Of a stretch of DNA of 64,000 bases, positions 8,932 through 18,100 are shown in pieces. The position numbers and the translations under genes were made by a program. The first letter of the stretch is position 1, and each line of letters opens with the position of its first letter. The DNA comes from Pseudoalteromonas rubra (GTDB lineage Bacteria; Pseudomonadota; Gammaproteobacteria; Enterobacterales; Alteromonadaceae): the NCBI RefSeq assembly GCF_000238295.3, contig NZ_AHCD03000034.1, positions 124,001 through 188,000 of the forward strand, read 5' to 3'. The notes beneath the pieces were generated by a model. It made no database searches. It saw only the letters and a list, made by a program, of their open reading frames with translations, and had not been told where the DNA came from.

Positions 8932-10357
8932 AGATCCTCCTCTGCATCCCGTTTGAGTTCAGGAAAATAAACAGGGCAATAACCGCCAACAGCGGCAAAG
9001 CCCAGGCCAGAGAAAACGCGCTCAATGACCAGCTCAGCTTCGGCAAGGTGTAATGAAACGCATCAAACTCCTGCCAATAGGATTTATCAACCCGCTGTGC
9101 TCTATCATCGTGATGGTGGATCTCATGAGTGTGTAACTGATTCAATTTCTGGATCCGCGCGTATCGGTGCGCTTCAGCTTGCTGCTCAAAATCCAAAAAG
9201 TGTCGGGTATCTGTCCGGGTTAATGCCATTGAAAAATCGCGCACAAACAAATAGGGATTGATCCAGTAGAACTGACTGACAAACTGGCGCTGCGCGTCAA
9301 ATTGTGCGACTTGCTGCTGATAATGCTTCTTGTAAATCTCGGCATTGAGCTTTTCACCTTCCTGCATCACCAACCCTTTATAGTTAACCGGCAATTCCTC
9401 GACTGAAGATACGCCATATTTTTTCAGGGTTTCTTCGCGGAATTTACTGAAGTAGGGATCGTCTGGATTATGACTGTCTCCGACTTTACGGTTATCCAGC
9501 TTGATTGCCAGCTCAAAGTCATTGCGTTTTTGGTGTGGATACTGATGATGGGCAAATTCCGCCAGCATACGTGGCATCAGAATGGTCAGAATAAACCAGA
9601 TAGACGTCAGCAGTACAAGCGCTTGTTTCGGGGCTTTCACCAGGCTTGAAATTAAGAGTGTTACTGCGATCCAGAACAGACAATATAGCAGGTAAGCCCC
9701 AAATAACAGCAACAGCCTGAGCGGTGCTTCTGCGGAAAACTGTGCACCGGTACCTGCTGCAAGACCCAGTGCCAGTACAAACACTGGCAAGATAAACATA
9801 ACAGATACAAGCAGGTAGCTAAGACTTTTGCCAGTGATTAACTCACGGAACGACACGCCCATAGACATAAGCTGTCTGAGCGTGCCACTCTTTTGCTCTC
9901 CACTGACGCTGGCAAACCCCAACGCAATAATCAGCAATGGCCAGATGATCAGCAAAATATTGGCACTACTGAGCTCAGAAAACCGTAACAAGGTGCCGCC
10001 ATCCTGATCGTTGGCAAAATTGGCGCTGTTTTGTTTATGCGCCTCCAAAAAGATACTGTCACCCACCCAGGCATTCACACCCAGGTCAAAGAAACTGAGC
10101 GCACTGGGAGGACGGAACGCAAAGTGACCAAAATGCGCCACCCGATGAGGGTGCCTGTCTGGTTGTGCATTCCATTGTTGCTCAACAATTTCCTGCGCTT
10201 TGGTCTGGGTATGTACGCTGTGTTGGTACTGCTGCCAGCCGGTAAATAAAGCAATTGCCAGTAATAACTGGATCATAAAGAAGAGCAGCCACAGGCTGGG
10301 ACTTTTGCGTTTACTGGCCAATTCATGGCGACAGATCTGCATTATTTTATTATTCAT
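8918..10357 (-). CDS. ABC-2 type permease, DUF3526-like, with His-rich loop (first permease)
   Basis: A 479-residue permease with the same layout as its neighbour: N-terminal helix (about 20-40), extracytoplasmic domain, helical core around LLIIWPLLIIALGFASVSGE and QKSGTLRQLMSMGVSFRELI, a second large loop, and a final helix. The second loop carries a histidine-rich stretch, LHTHEIHHHDD, at about residues 408-418, which could bind Zn or Cu; this is suggestive only. It starts 39 nt after the ATPase stop and overlaps the next gene by 14 nt, so the operon order is ATPase, permease 1, permease 2. Confidence 0.8.
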   Translation of the reverse strand: MNNKIMQICRHELASKRKSPSLWLLFFMIQLLLAIALFTGWQQYQHSVHTQTKAQEIVEQQWNAQPDRHPHRVAHFGHFAFRPPSALSFFDLGVNAWVGDSIFLEAHKQNSANFANDQDGGTLLRFSELSSANILLIIWPLLIIALGFASVSGEQKSGTLRQLMSMGVSFRELITGKSLSYLLVSVMFILPVFVLALGLAAGTGAQFSAEAPLRLLLLFGAYLLYCLFWIAVTLLISSLVKAPKQALVLLTSIWFILTILMPRMLAEFAHHQYPHQKRNDFELAIKLDNRKVGDSHNPDDPYFSKFREETLKKYGVSSVEELPVNYKGLVMQEGEKLNAEIYKKHYQQQVAQFDAQRQFVSQFYWINPYLFVRDFSMALTRTDTRHFLDFEQQAEAHRYARIQKLNQLHTHEIHHHDDRAQRVDKSYWQEFDAFHYTLPKLSWSLSAFSLAWALPLLAVIALFIFLNSNGMQRRIYAAV

Positions 10358-10396
10358 AGATAAGACAATTCCTGTTTAAACATCGACGTTACAGCA

Positions 10397-11119
10397 TTAG
10401 CTGGCTGCACGTATCGCCGTTTTCCCTGAAATAAGTTCGTGGTAGGTAGTTTCCAGACTACTCAACGGCAGCTTGTTGTTATCCAGCAGGGTCAGCAGTT
10501 TGCCTTTATCCATAATGCCGATTTTGTCGGCCAGTGTATGCGCGCAGTAAAAATCGTGCGTCACCATCAAGATAGCTGCGCCCTTTTTTGCCAGTCGCTC
10601 GATAATGCGGATAAATTCCAGCGTCGCACTGGGATCCAGTCCGGATGTCGGCTCATCCAGCAATAACACTTTGGCCTGGCGCATAATCGCAAAGGCGATA
10701 CCAACCTTTTGTCGCATGCCTTTTGAGTAGTTTTTCAACGACTGTTTACGGGCATTTTGTTCCAGACCGGTTTCATCGAGCGCCGCATGGATCTGTGCCT
10801 CACTCACGGATAATCCCGACAGGCTCGCCAGATATTTCAGGTTATCAATGGCATTGAATTCCTGATACAAATTAACCTGCTCGGGCAAATACACCAGCTT
10901 ATCTTTACAACTGGGGCCCTGGTGCACATCCACTGAATCGATCAACGCCTGACCACTGTCGGGCTGTAAAAAATTTAGAAAGATATTCAGCGTGGTGCTT
11001 TTCCCCGCGCCATTGGCACCCAGCAGACACATTATCTCGCCCTGCTCGACTTTAAAGCTCAGCTCGCTGATCACCTGTTTATCTGCAAATGATTTGGTTA
11101 ACTGTATGGCTTCTAACAC
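10397..11119 (-). CDS. ABC-2 transporter ATPase subunit
   Basis: A 240-residue ABC ATPase with Walker A GANGAGKST, signature YSKGMRQKVG, Walker B VLLLDEPTSGLD and the switch His in VTHDF. The best start is a GTG at 11119 (VLEAIQLTKSF), preceded by GGGAG 8 nt upstream; a longer reading frame to 11191 exists but lacks family similarity and would run towards the operator region. It energises the two downstream permeases. A Zur-box-like sequence sits about 110 nt upstream (11228-11240), in the gap after the hotdog gene, so this operon probably has its own promoter. Confidence 0.88.
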   Translation of the reverse strand: MLEAIQLTKSFADKQVISELSFKVEQGEIMCLLGANGAGKSTTLNIFLNFLQPDSGQALIDSVDVHQGPSCKDKLVYLPEQVNLYQEFNAIDNLKYLASLSGLSVSEAQIHAALDETGLEQNARKQSLKNYSKGMRQKVGIAFAIMRQAKVLLLDEPTSGLDPSATLEFIRIIERLAKKGAAILMVTHDFYCAHTLADKIGIMDKGKLLTLLDNNKLPLSSLETTYHELISGKTAIRAAS

Positions 11120-11227
11120 AAATAGTACTCCCTGATACAATAAAAACCGCGCACGCCGTGTTGTCTCGATAGAGACCTGAACACTAAGCATGGGCGGTTT
11201 GGTAAGACGTAATCAACATCACGTTTG

Positions 11228-11240
11228 GTTATAACATAAC
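11228..11240. promoter_or_regulatory. Zur-box-like operator upstream of the ABC-2 operon
   Basis: GTTATAACATAAC matches the gammaproteobacterial Zur core GTTATANTATAAC at 12 of 13 positions (N counted as a match). The identical 13-mer recurs at 13871-13883, before the nicotianamine-synthase-like gene. It is flanked by tttgg and ccaaa, which extend the dyad. Assignment to Zur is inference from consensus. Confidence 0.6.
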
Positions 11241-11282
11241 ACCAAATAACTAAATAGGAACAGTTTTTATTTCCCTGAGGTA

Positions 11283-11735
11283 TTAACCTATTGGTACCAA
11301 AAAGCTCGCAGTCCCTGTAAAAGCGCCGCCTTCAACGTGGATCTGACCATTCTTGTAATACACAAGATTATCCGACAAACGCTTTTTACAGTGCTTAGGG
11401 AAGAAGCCTTCAAAGCGAACCTCTTCGGTTGTATTGATAGTGCGCTTGAACTTAATGTCCAGATCTCTGAGGTAAACTTCTCCCACTTTCTCGGTCAGCT
11501 GGTTGTCCCAGCAGCCGTAGATAATACCAAGCTGAGAGATCCAGATCATGGCACTTTGCGCACTGAAATGAAAACGGCCATCTCCGGGCATTTGAAAATG
11601 CTCAACATTAATGCGACCGTCGATATAACCGGGCTCTAAAGAGACGGAACTAAAAGACATACGCTCCTCACGCCAGCCATTTTCGAGATAGTCTGACATA
11701 TAGGCTCGTTGCTGCGCTTGAGTAAGTTGAATCAT
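11283..11735 (-). CDS. Hotdog-fold protein, FcoT-like thioesterase family (tentative)
   Basis: A 150-residue soluble protein. The segment RFHFSAQSAMIWISQLGIIYGCW has the pattern of the hotdog central helix and resembles the FcoT-type thioesterase motif (HFNAVE...NQLAY). It is followed by alternating strands (EVYLRDLDIKFKRTI, EVRFEGFF, VEGGAFTGTASFLV) as in FcoT/FabA-like folds. FcoT/ScoT enzymes act in isonitrile lipopeptide (chalkophore and zincophore) pathways, hydrolysing or processing acyl-thioesters. It is the third gene of the tight NAS-like/MFS/hotdog operon, 9 nt after the MFS stop. That position suggests it modifies or releases a metallophore precursor. The fold call is moderate, the reaction unknown, and no carrier protein or adenylation gene is present in the window. 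Confidence 0.5.
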   Translation of the reverse strand: MIQLTQAQQRAYMSDYLENGWREERMSFSSVSLEPGYIDGRINVEHFQMPGDGRFHFSAQSAMIWISQLGIIYGCWDNQLTEKVGEVYLRDLDIKFKRTINTTEEVRFEGFFPKHCKKRLSDNLVYYKNGQIHVEGGAFTGTASFLVPIG

Positions 11736-11744
11736 GGTTAATCC

Positions 11745-13010
11745 TTACTTTGATGTGTTTGGGCTGGTTGTTTGAATTTGGGTATGAACATCGTGTGTTG
11801 ACATAAACAGTGTATTGCATATGGCAGTACCTAAGCCGATCACGACCAGACAATACCAGGCCAGATCGTCACTTACGCTGGCATAATCGAATGCCACTCC
11901 CACCACGGCGCTGCCTGCTATCAACCCGATTCCGGCAAATAAATAGAAAAATCCGTAGTGTGTGGCCACCGACTTATCCTTTGCCAGCACAGAAATCTGG
12001 CTCATGATAAAAGGGAAACTCACCATAGTGCCAAGCGTAAACAGGACGGCAAGCAAGCTCATTGGCAGGTAATACAATACACCGCTCTGATAAGGCCAGA
12101 CCGGTATTAAGGTGGCAAAAGACAGCCCCATTAGTGCTATACCTATGCTGATCCACTGATCAGGAGAAAGATAACGCTCGCACAACCGCGTGACCGGAAA
12201 TTGAAAACAAATAGAGATAAGTGCACACAAAGTTAGCACCCAGGCGACATCTCCCGGGGTGCCTGACTGATTGACGATATGTAGCGGAATAGCAAATGAG
12301 ATCTGATTAATCAGCATAAAGTAGCCCGACATGATCAGCGAAAAGGTGATGAATGTGCGGTTCCCCAGCACACCAGCAATCATGGCTGATACGCCGCCTT
12401 CTTTTGAGGTTTCCTTTGCTGGCGCGTTGCTCGTTTTAGCCTGTTTACCTGGCAACAGCACGGTAAACAGTAACGCAAACATTGCAAAGGGTAACGCTGA
12501 GACCACACATAACACGTCAAAGCTGACACTCAGAAGCAACAAACCACACACCGGGCCCAATAGCTCTCCGCCATTTCTGGCCACGCCTACCAGCGCAAAC
12601 ATTTGCGCACGACTCAGCTCGGTTTGTTTGGAAAAATAAGACTGTGCAGCAGGCGTGAACAAGGCACCAGCAAACCCGGTCAGAAAAGCAGCTAAAAACA
12701 GCACCTCTGTGATCTGAGAGAACAAAAACAGGCAAAACCCAAGTGCCCGAAGTAAACACCCAATCACTATCAGCTTCTTCACGCCAAACAAGTCGGCCAG
12801 CAGACCGCCAACCAAAAACAATCCTTGCTGGCAAAAAGAGCGCACACCCAAAACCAGTCCAACCAGGGTGGCGCTCAGCAGCAAGTCTTGTTTGAGGTAA
12901 CCCGCTAAAAACGGGATCAGCATATAAAAACCAAGATTAAACACAAAGGCTGCGATGAGCATCCAGCGATATTCCGCGCTGAGCCTCAGATAAGAGGTAA
13001 CAATCGACAT
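11745..13010 (-). CDS. MFS transporter, MdtH-like, probable metallophore exporter
   Basis: A 421-residue 12-helix major facilitator protein. LFLVGGLLADLFGVKKLIVI is the loop 2-3 MFS signature (G-x-LaDrfGrkk). The general pattern resembles MdtH and other drug:H+ antiporters. It starts 5 nt after the synthase stop and ends 9 nt before the hotdog gene, so the three are almost surely translated from one message. In the staphylopine and pseudopaline loci an inner-membrane exporter gene sits beside the NAS-like gene; by analogy this one would move the product to the periplasm. It could instead be a drug pump. Confidence 0.82.
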   Translation of the reverse strand: MSIVTSYLRLSAEYRWMLIAAFVFNLGFYMLIPFLAGYLKQDLLLSATLVGLVLGVRSFCQQGLFLVGGLLADLFGVKKLIVIGCLLRALGFCLFLFSQITEVLFLAAFLTGFAGALFTPAAQSYFSKQTELSRAQMFALVGVARNGGELLGPVCGLLLLSVSFDVLCVVSALPFAMFALLFTVLLPGKQAKTSNAPAKETSKEGGVSAMIAGVLGNRTFITFSLIMSGYFMLINQISFAIPLHIVNQSGTPGDVAWVLTLCALISICFQFPVTRLCERYLSPDQWISIGIALMGLSFATLIPVWPYQSGVLYYLPMSLLAVLFTLGTMVSFPFIMSQISVLAKDKSVATHYGFFYLFAGIGLIAGSAVVGVAFDYASVSDDLAWYCLVVIGLGTAICNTLFMSTHDVHTQIQTTSPNTSK

Positions 13011-13015
13011 GACAA

Positions 13016-13837
13016 CTAAACCGGCTTGTGAGCAATCAAAATAGAATGAAAGTTATCAGCATAGGTCTGGATCTTCAGTTTCAACTGAAATGGTGCCAGT
13101 CCGGCCTCATCAACACTTGGATATAACAGGGTACGCAGATTAAAGGCAGTGCGAACCACCAGTTGCGCGCCCGGACGCATTTGCTCATACAAGTGCGCAA
13201 TAATTTTATCTTTGAGCTGCGCATCTCCAACCAGGGCGGCGAGCCAGATCACATCGTACTGGGCCAGTTCGGCCTGTTCACAGATATCATTGTGGATAAA
13301 GCCCATCTGATTGTCAGCCGACAAAGCACCGCAGACTTGCTTGCCAAGCAGCAGGTCATCCTGCTGAATATCAAGGTTATCAACCTGCAACCCGGCGTTA
13401 TACAGCGCCATAGAAGTCAGCGGTAAAGCACCAGAGCCGACCATCAGGACCCGCTTTACCGGCTCAATCGCGAGCGAATTAATGGCATTAATTTCAAGTC
13501 CCGTGGCACGTTGATAGTGTTTGAAGTACGGATACTCTTCACGCAGTACCTGCTCAGGCGTATCGCTGTTAACAAGACGCTCCGCCCAGTGTCGCTCGTA
13601 CATACTGGAAGCCAGGCTAAACAAGTGCTGGATCTGAGGTTTAATAGCCTTAATTTTGGCTTGTGCCAGAACCTGCTCAGCAAACTCACTGCCGTGTTCA
13701 TTGGATAGTAAACCCAGAAAACGATCAAAGACGGCCATGGTTTGGGCGTTGATGGTCAGCGTTTCCATGCTATGAATTTGTTCATAAACGTCCACAATTT
13801 GCGAGGCGTGGATCCCTACGTGATTCGCGATAGTCAT
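13016..13837 (-). CDS. Nicotianamine synthase-like aminobutanoyltransferase (CntL class), metallophore biosynthesis
   Basis: A 273-residue protein with the nicotianamine synthase signature: YERHWAERL around Glu81, EYPYFKHYQRATGLEINAI (residues 101-119), the SAM site VLMVGSGALPLTS (130-142), YDVIWLAALVG (194-204) and VVRTAFNLRTLLYP (227-240). Length matches CntL and archaeal NAS (about 270) rather than plant NAS (about 320). NAS-like enzymes move the 3-amino-3-carboxypropyl group of SAM onto an amine (His in staphylopine and pseudopaline). The acceptor here is unknown. It is first in an operon with an MFS exporter and a hotdog protein, and divergent from an RND pump. A 16-bp palindrome containing a Zur-like box lies about 30 nt upstream of its ATG. 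No opine dehydrogenase (CntM) is present in the window. Confidence 0.85.
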   Translation of the reverse strand: MTIANHVGIHASQIVDVYEQIHSMETLTINAQTMAVFDRFLGLLSNEHGSEFAEQVLAQAKIKAIKPQIQHLFSLASSMYERHWAERLVNSDTPEQVLREEYPYFKHYQRATGLEINAINSLAIEPVKRVLMVGSGALPLTSMALYNAGLQVDNLDIQQDDLLLGKQVCGALSADNQMGFIHNDICEQAELAQYDVIWLAALVGDAQLKDKIIAHLYEQMRPGAQLVVRTAFNLRTLLYPSVDEAGLAPFQLKLKIQTYADNFHSILIAHKPV

Positions 13838-13866
13838 AAGTAAGTCACTGCTGTACTGTTCCGATT

Positions 13867-13883
13867 TTATGTTATAACATAAC
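13867..13883. promoter_or_regulatory. Zur-box-like operator in the NAS-like/RND divergent promoter
   Basis: Positions 13867-13882 form a perfect 16-bp palindrome (ttatgttataacataa), and 13871-13883 repeats exactly the 13-mer GTTATAACATAAC found at 11228. It lies about 30 nt upstream of the NAS-like ATG, where a bound repressor would block transcription. Regulation of the divergent RND pair from the same site is possible. Confidence 0.65.
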
Positions 13884-13928
13884 TTACTGGTTATTTATGT
13901 GTAAACCACTTTATTCAACAATTTTTAG

Positions 13929-13945
13929 TTAAGTGAGTCACTTAA
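13929..13945. promoter_or_regulatory. Second palindrome in the divergent promoter, nearer the RND genes
   Basis: ttaagtgagtcacttaa has perfect 8-bp arms around one central base. A half-site (ttaagtga) recurs about 50 nt downstream just before the adaptor gene. This looks like a separate dyad operator for an unidentified regulator; none is encoded next to it. Confidence 0.5.
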
Positions 13946-14003
13946 TAAAATTAAAAAACAAATAATTTACGATGAAAGTTAAGTGACAAGCAGGGAAATT
14001 ACC

Positions 14004-15176
14004 ATGGACACAAATAAAAATAAGTCTTTTTATCATCTACTTAAGCATCGTTCTGTTGCCCTGCTCCTGGTCCTGTTTATGGGCAGTTCAGCCTGTGTTG
14101 CTTTAGTTACGCTCGCTAAATCCCCTAAAGAGGATCAGGTTCAGCAAGCCGTGCTGCCAAAAGTATCGAGTACAGCCTTGATACCCACAGATCATCAAAC
14201 CACGTTAAACTTGTCAGGGGTCTTAAAACCAGCCGAGCAAACAGACATTGCCTTTGAACTCCCGGGCAAAATTGCCTGGCTCAACGCCGGATTCATTGAA
14301 GGTGGGATTATAAAAAAAGGGGACGTGCTGGCCAGACTTGACCCATTTGATTATCAAACTCAGTTACTCAATAAACAGGCAGAGCTTGCACTGGCGCAGA
14401 CTCGTTTGTCTGAGCAAATTGCATTGGCTGATGTGGCAAAGAAAGAATGGGCTGCCAGTGCACATGTCACCGATCTTGCACTCAGAAAACCTCAGGTTGC
14501 CAGCGCCCGGGCGCACCTAAAAGCAGCGGAAGCAGAATTGGCACAGGCCCAAAAGAACCTGGCACGTACTCACTACTACGCCCCTTACGATGCATTGGTT
14601 GCAAAACGCGATACCGGCCTTGGTCAGGTTATTCAGGCAGGTCAGCCACTTGGCCTGCTGGTCAACCTAAGTTATGGTGAACTGCATGTGCCCGTCGCTC
14701 AGTTTGACCAGCCTTTTTTGCCACCCCTGCCAATAGCAGATGTCAGGATAGCAGATGGAAACAACCAGCGCACCGGCACACTCACGCGCCATACCGGCCT
14801 GCTCAGCGATACCACCCGAATGGCCTACTATGTGATCAGAATAGACGATCCTTATGCACTGCACAGCACTTTGCCAGCCGTACACTTTGGGCAGTTTTTA
14901 CAGGCTGAAATAGCCGGTATCACACTCAAAAACGTCCTGAAAGTACCTCAGGAATGGGTTAAAAACGACACACTTTGGTTACTGAGCCCAGAGCAAAAGC
15001 TACTGAAATATTCCGCTAAGGTGCTGCGCAGAGAACACAGCAGTGTACTGATCAGTGCCCCCCCCCACTCAGATTATCAGCTGGTCACTCAACTACCTGA
15101 TTATCCGCAAACGGGTATGCAAGTGCGCGCCCCTGCCCCACATACCCAGCTGGCTGTTAAAGGAGACAAGCAATGA
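14004..15176 (+). CDS. RND efflux periplasmic adaptor (membrane fusion protein)
   Basis: A 390-residue AcrA/MdtA-type adaptor. It has an N-terminal membrane anchor (residues 14-38), lipoyl half-motifs either side of an alpha-helical hairpin (IKKGDVLARLDPFDYQ ... THYYAPYDALVAKRDTGLGQ), a beta-barrel and a membrane-proximal domain. The ATG at 14004 is preceded by AGGG at good spacing; a GTG at 13983 would add 7 residues and is less likely. Its stop overlaps the pump start (ATGA). It links the inner-membrane pump to an outer-membrane TolC-type channel that is not encoded here. Confidence 0.9.
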   Translation: MDTNKNKSFYHLLKHRSVALLLVLFMGSSACVALVTLAKSPKEDQVQQAVLPKVSSTALIPTDHQTTLNLSGVLKPAEQTDIAFELPGKIAWLNAGFIEGGIIKKGDVLARLDPFDYQTQLLNKQAELALAQTRLSEQIALADVAKKEWAASAHVTDLALRKPQVASARAHLKAAEAELAQAQKNLARTHYYAPYDALVAKRDTGLGQVIQAGQPLGLLVNLSYGELHVPVAQFDQPFLPPLPIADVRIADGNNQRTGTLTRHTGLLSDTTRMAYYVIRIDDPYALHSTLPAVHFGQFLQAEIAGITLKNVLKVPQEWVKNDTLWLLSPEQKLLKYSAKVLRREHSSVLISAPPHSDYQLVTQLPDYPQTGMQVRAPAPHTQLAVKGDKQ

Positions 15177-18100
15177 GCCAGCCAAGTAAACTGATCGGCT
15201 ATTTTGTTCATCACCCGGTCGCCGCGAACCTGCTGATGCTGTTTATCGTTTGCATGGGTTTGCTGAGCTATCAGGGGATCCAGAGACAAACCTTCCCTGT
15301 CTCCGACAACAATAAAATTATTGTCACTGCCACCGAGCTGGGCGCATCGGTCAAAGAAGTCGAAGAAAATATACTGCTTAAGATTGAACAGGCACTCAAA
15401 CCTCAGGTCGGCATTAAACGCCTCACCAGCCAGGCAACGCCGTCGCGTGGGCGAGTTGAAATAGAGCTGGAACACGACCAGGTTTTAGCCCATCGTCTTG
15501 ATGAAATCAAAATGAAGCTGGATGCCATTGCCACCTTTCCACCCGCCATGGAGCCACTGCAAATTGTTGAGCGCGCACAGCGTCAGCGCGCGCTGAGCGT
15601 TGTGTTATCCGGTCCGGATAACCCACTCGAACTGAGAAAGCTCGGAAATGAATTAAAAGAAGAGTTACTGCAACTTGACGGGATTGCACACGTCGATCTC
15701 TCGGCCATTCCCGATTATGAAGTCGCGATTGAGCTGTCACCACTTCGATTACGAGAATACAATCTCAGCCTGTCAGATGTAGTGCGTGCAATTCAGACAC
15801 AGGCCGATAATGTGTCAGCTGGTGAAATAAAAACCGCGCGCGGTAACATCTACCTCAGACTGGCACAACGAGGCTATCAGGGCTCAGCACTGGCCAGCAC
15901 ACCCATTATCACCGGCCCTTTAGGTGAAACTGTACAACTACGCGATATCGCAACCATCAAAGATGGATTCCGTGAAACTCTGGATGCCGGGCGCTTTAAT
16001 GGTGAGCAGGCCGTGTACATCATGGTCCTGGCGGCCAAAGAGCAGTCGCTCACCGATGTGGTTGCTCAGGTTAAAGCTTATGTTGACTACAAACGTGAGG
16101 TACTGCCTGAACACATCAACATCTACGAGTTTGTTGATGTGACCTTCTACTTGCAGGGTCGCCTCAATATGATGCTGGAAAACCTCGCTCAGGGGGCCAT
16201 TCTGGTGTTTATCGTGCTCGCCGTATTTTTGCGTACCCGGCTTGCTATCTGGGTGATGCTGGGTCTGCCTGTTTCCATGCTGGGCGCTTTCTGGCTGATG
16301 CCGCTATTCGGGATCACCATGAATCTGGTGTCCTTATTCGCTTTTATCATGGTGCTGGGTATTGTTGTGGACGACGCCATAGTAATAGGCGAAAGCGTCT
16401 GCGAGGAAGTTGAGTCAAATGGCCACTCTCCACAGCAGGTGATAAAAGGAGCACAAAAAGTGGCTATGCCGGCCACCTTCGGCGTACTGACCACCATCGC
16501 CGTCTTTATGCCCTTTATGTTCAGTAGCGGTCCTAATTCAGGACAGTTCATAGCCATCGCTGGTGTGTGTATTTTATGTCTGTTTTTCAGCTTGATTGAA
16601 TCCAAGCTCATCCTGCCTGCACACCTGGCAGCAACCCGTTTACCGCCCAAGCCAGCTGATCACTGGCGCAACCGCTTTAACAGCAAACTTCAACAACTGC
16701 TGAACAACCATTATGCCCCGTTACTCAAGCACTGTATTCACTATCGCTATGCGGTCATCGTTGGATTTATGTGTTTGTTGGTTCTGGCAATTTGTCTCAT
16801 CATCAGTGGCTTATTGCGCTTTACGCCCGTTCCAAAAGTGCCTCATGATTATCCGTCAATTAATATTCAGATGGATCACAGTGTGTCCGAAGCACACACC
16901 CTGGCCGCCGTTGAGCAAATAGAAACCCTGATTAATCGTGTTGAGCAAGATATCCGAACCCAGACTGGTAAGCCAATGATGGATGTGATGTATACCCGCA
17001 TCGATCACCTGACCGAGGCCGAAGTAGTCGTTCCTCTGGTGCCAGAAGCAGAGCGCCCGTTTGATACTTTTGAACTAGCCAGACGTTGGCGGGAACAATT
17101 ACCAGATATACCTGGTGTAAAAAAGCTGACTATAGAATCCGATGTGATCGACATTACTGAGAAAACGGATCTGGAGTACCGCCTGTTTGCCAGCGATGCT
17201 GAAACCCTTTATCAGGCCAGCCGGGCAATGGTCGACAAACTGAATAGGATCAGCGGTGTTCACAGCGTCTACTCCTCACTTGATAGTACGCAGACTGAAT
17301 ATCAGATCCAACTTAAACCACTGGCGCATCAGCTAAACCTGAGCGCAAAAGACGTTACCCGACAAGTGGGGGCGCGATTCTATGGGCTTGAAGTGCAGCG
17401 CGTCATGCGTGAAGGTCAGGAGGTCGTGTTCAAAGTGCGAGGTGCACAGGCCGACCGTCAGCAATTGAGCGCTCTCGACCACACGCTGATCACTTTGCCA
17501 AATGGCGAACAGGTGTTCTTTGGCGATGTGGCAAGCACCGTTGAAGTACCTGGCTTTTCGAGCATCAGTCGCGAGCAGGGCTATCAGGTCGCTACCATCA
17601 GTGCCAATGTGGACGAACAATACACAAGTATCGCCCACGTAACCGAACACATAGAGTCACAGCTGCTGAGCGAACTGACTCAGGCCCACCCGGGACTGAC
17701 TACTCAGCCCGGCGTCACACTGCAAGCACAGCGACAAGAGCAAAGTGAGGTACTGGTATTTGGTCTGGTTGGGTTACTGGTCGTCTATTGTTTGCTTGCA
17801 CTACCGCTGAAAAGCTACCTGCAACCTGTCCTGGTTATGTCTGTGATCCCCTTTTCCGTGGTCGGCGCACTGTGGGGACATTACCTGCTTGGCTATAGCC
17901 TCAGCATGATGTCAGTCTTTGGTATTGTTGCGGCGGCAGGAGTGGTGATCAATGACTCTCTGGTCATGACAGATGTGATCAACCGCCACAGATCAGCAGG
18001 CCTGGATATTAAAACTTCGGTTATCCGCGCTGGAATTGGCCGTTTCCGGGCCATCTTGCTCACCTCACTCACCACCTTTTTGGGACTGGTGCCGATTATG

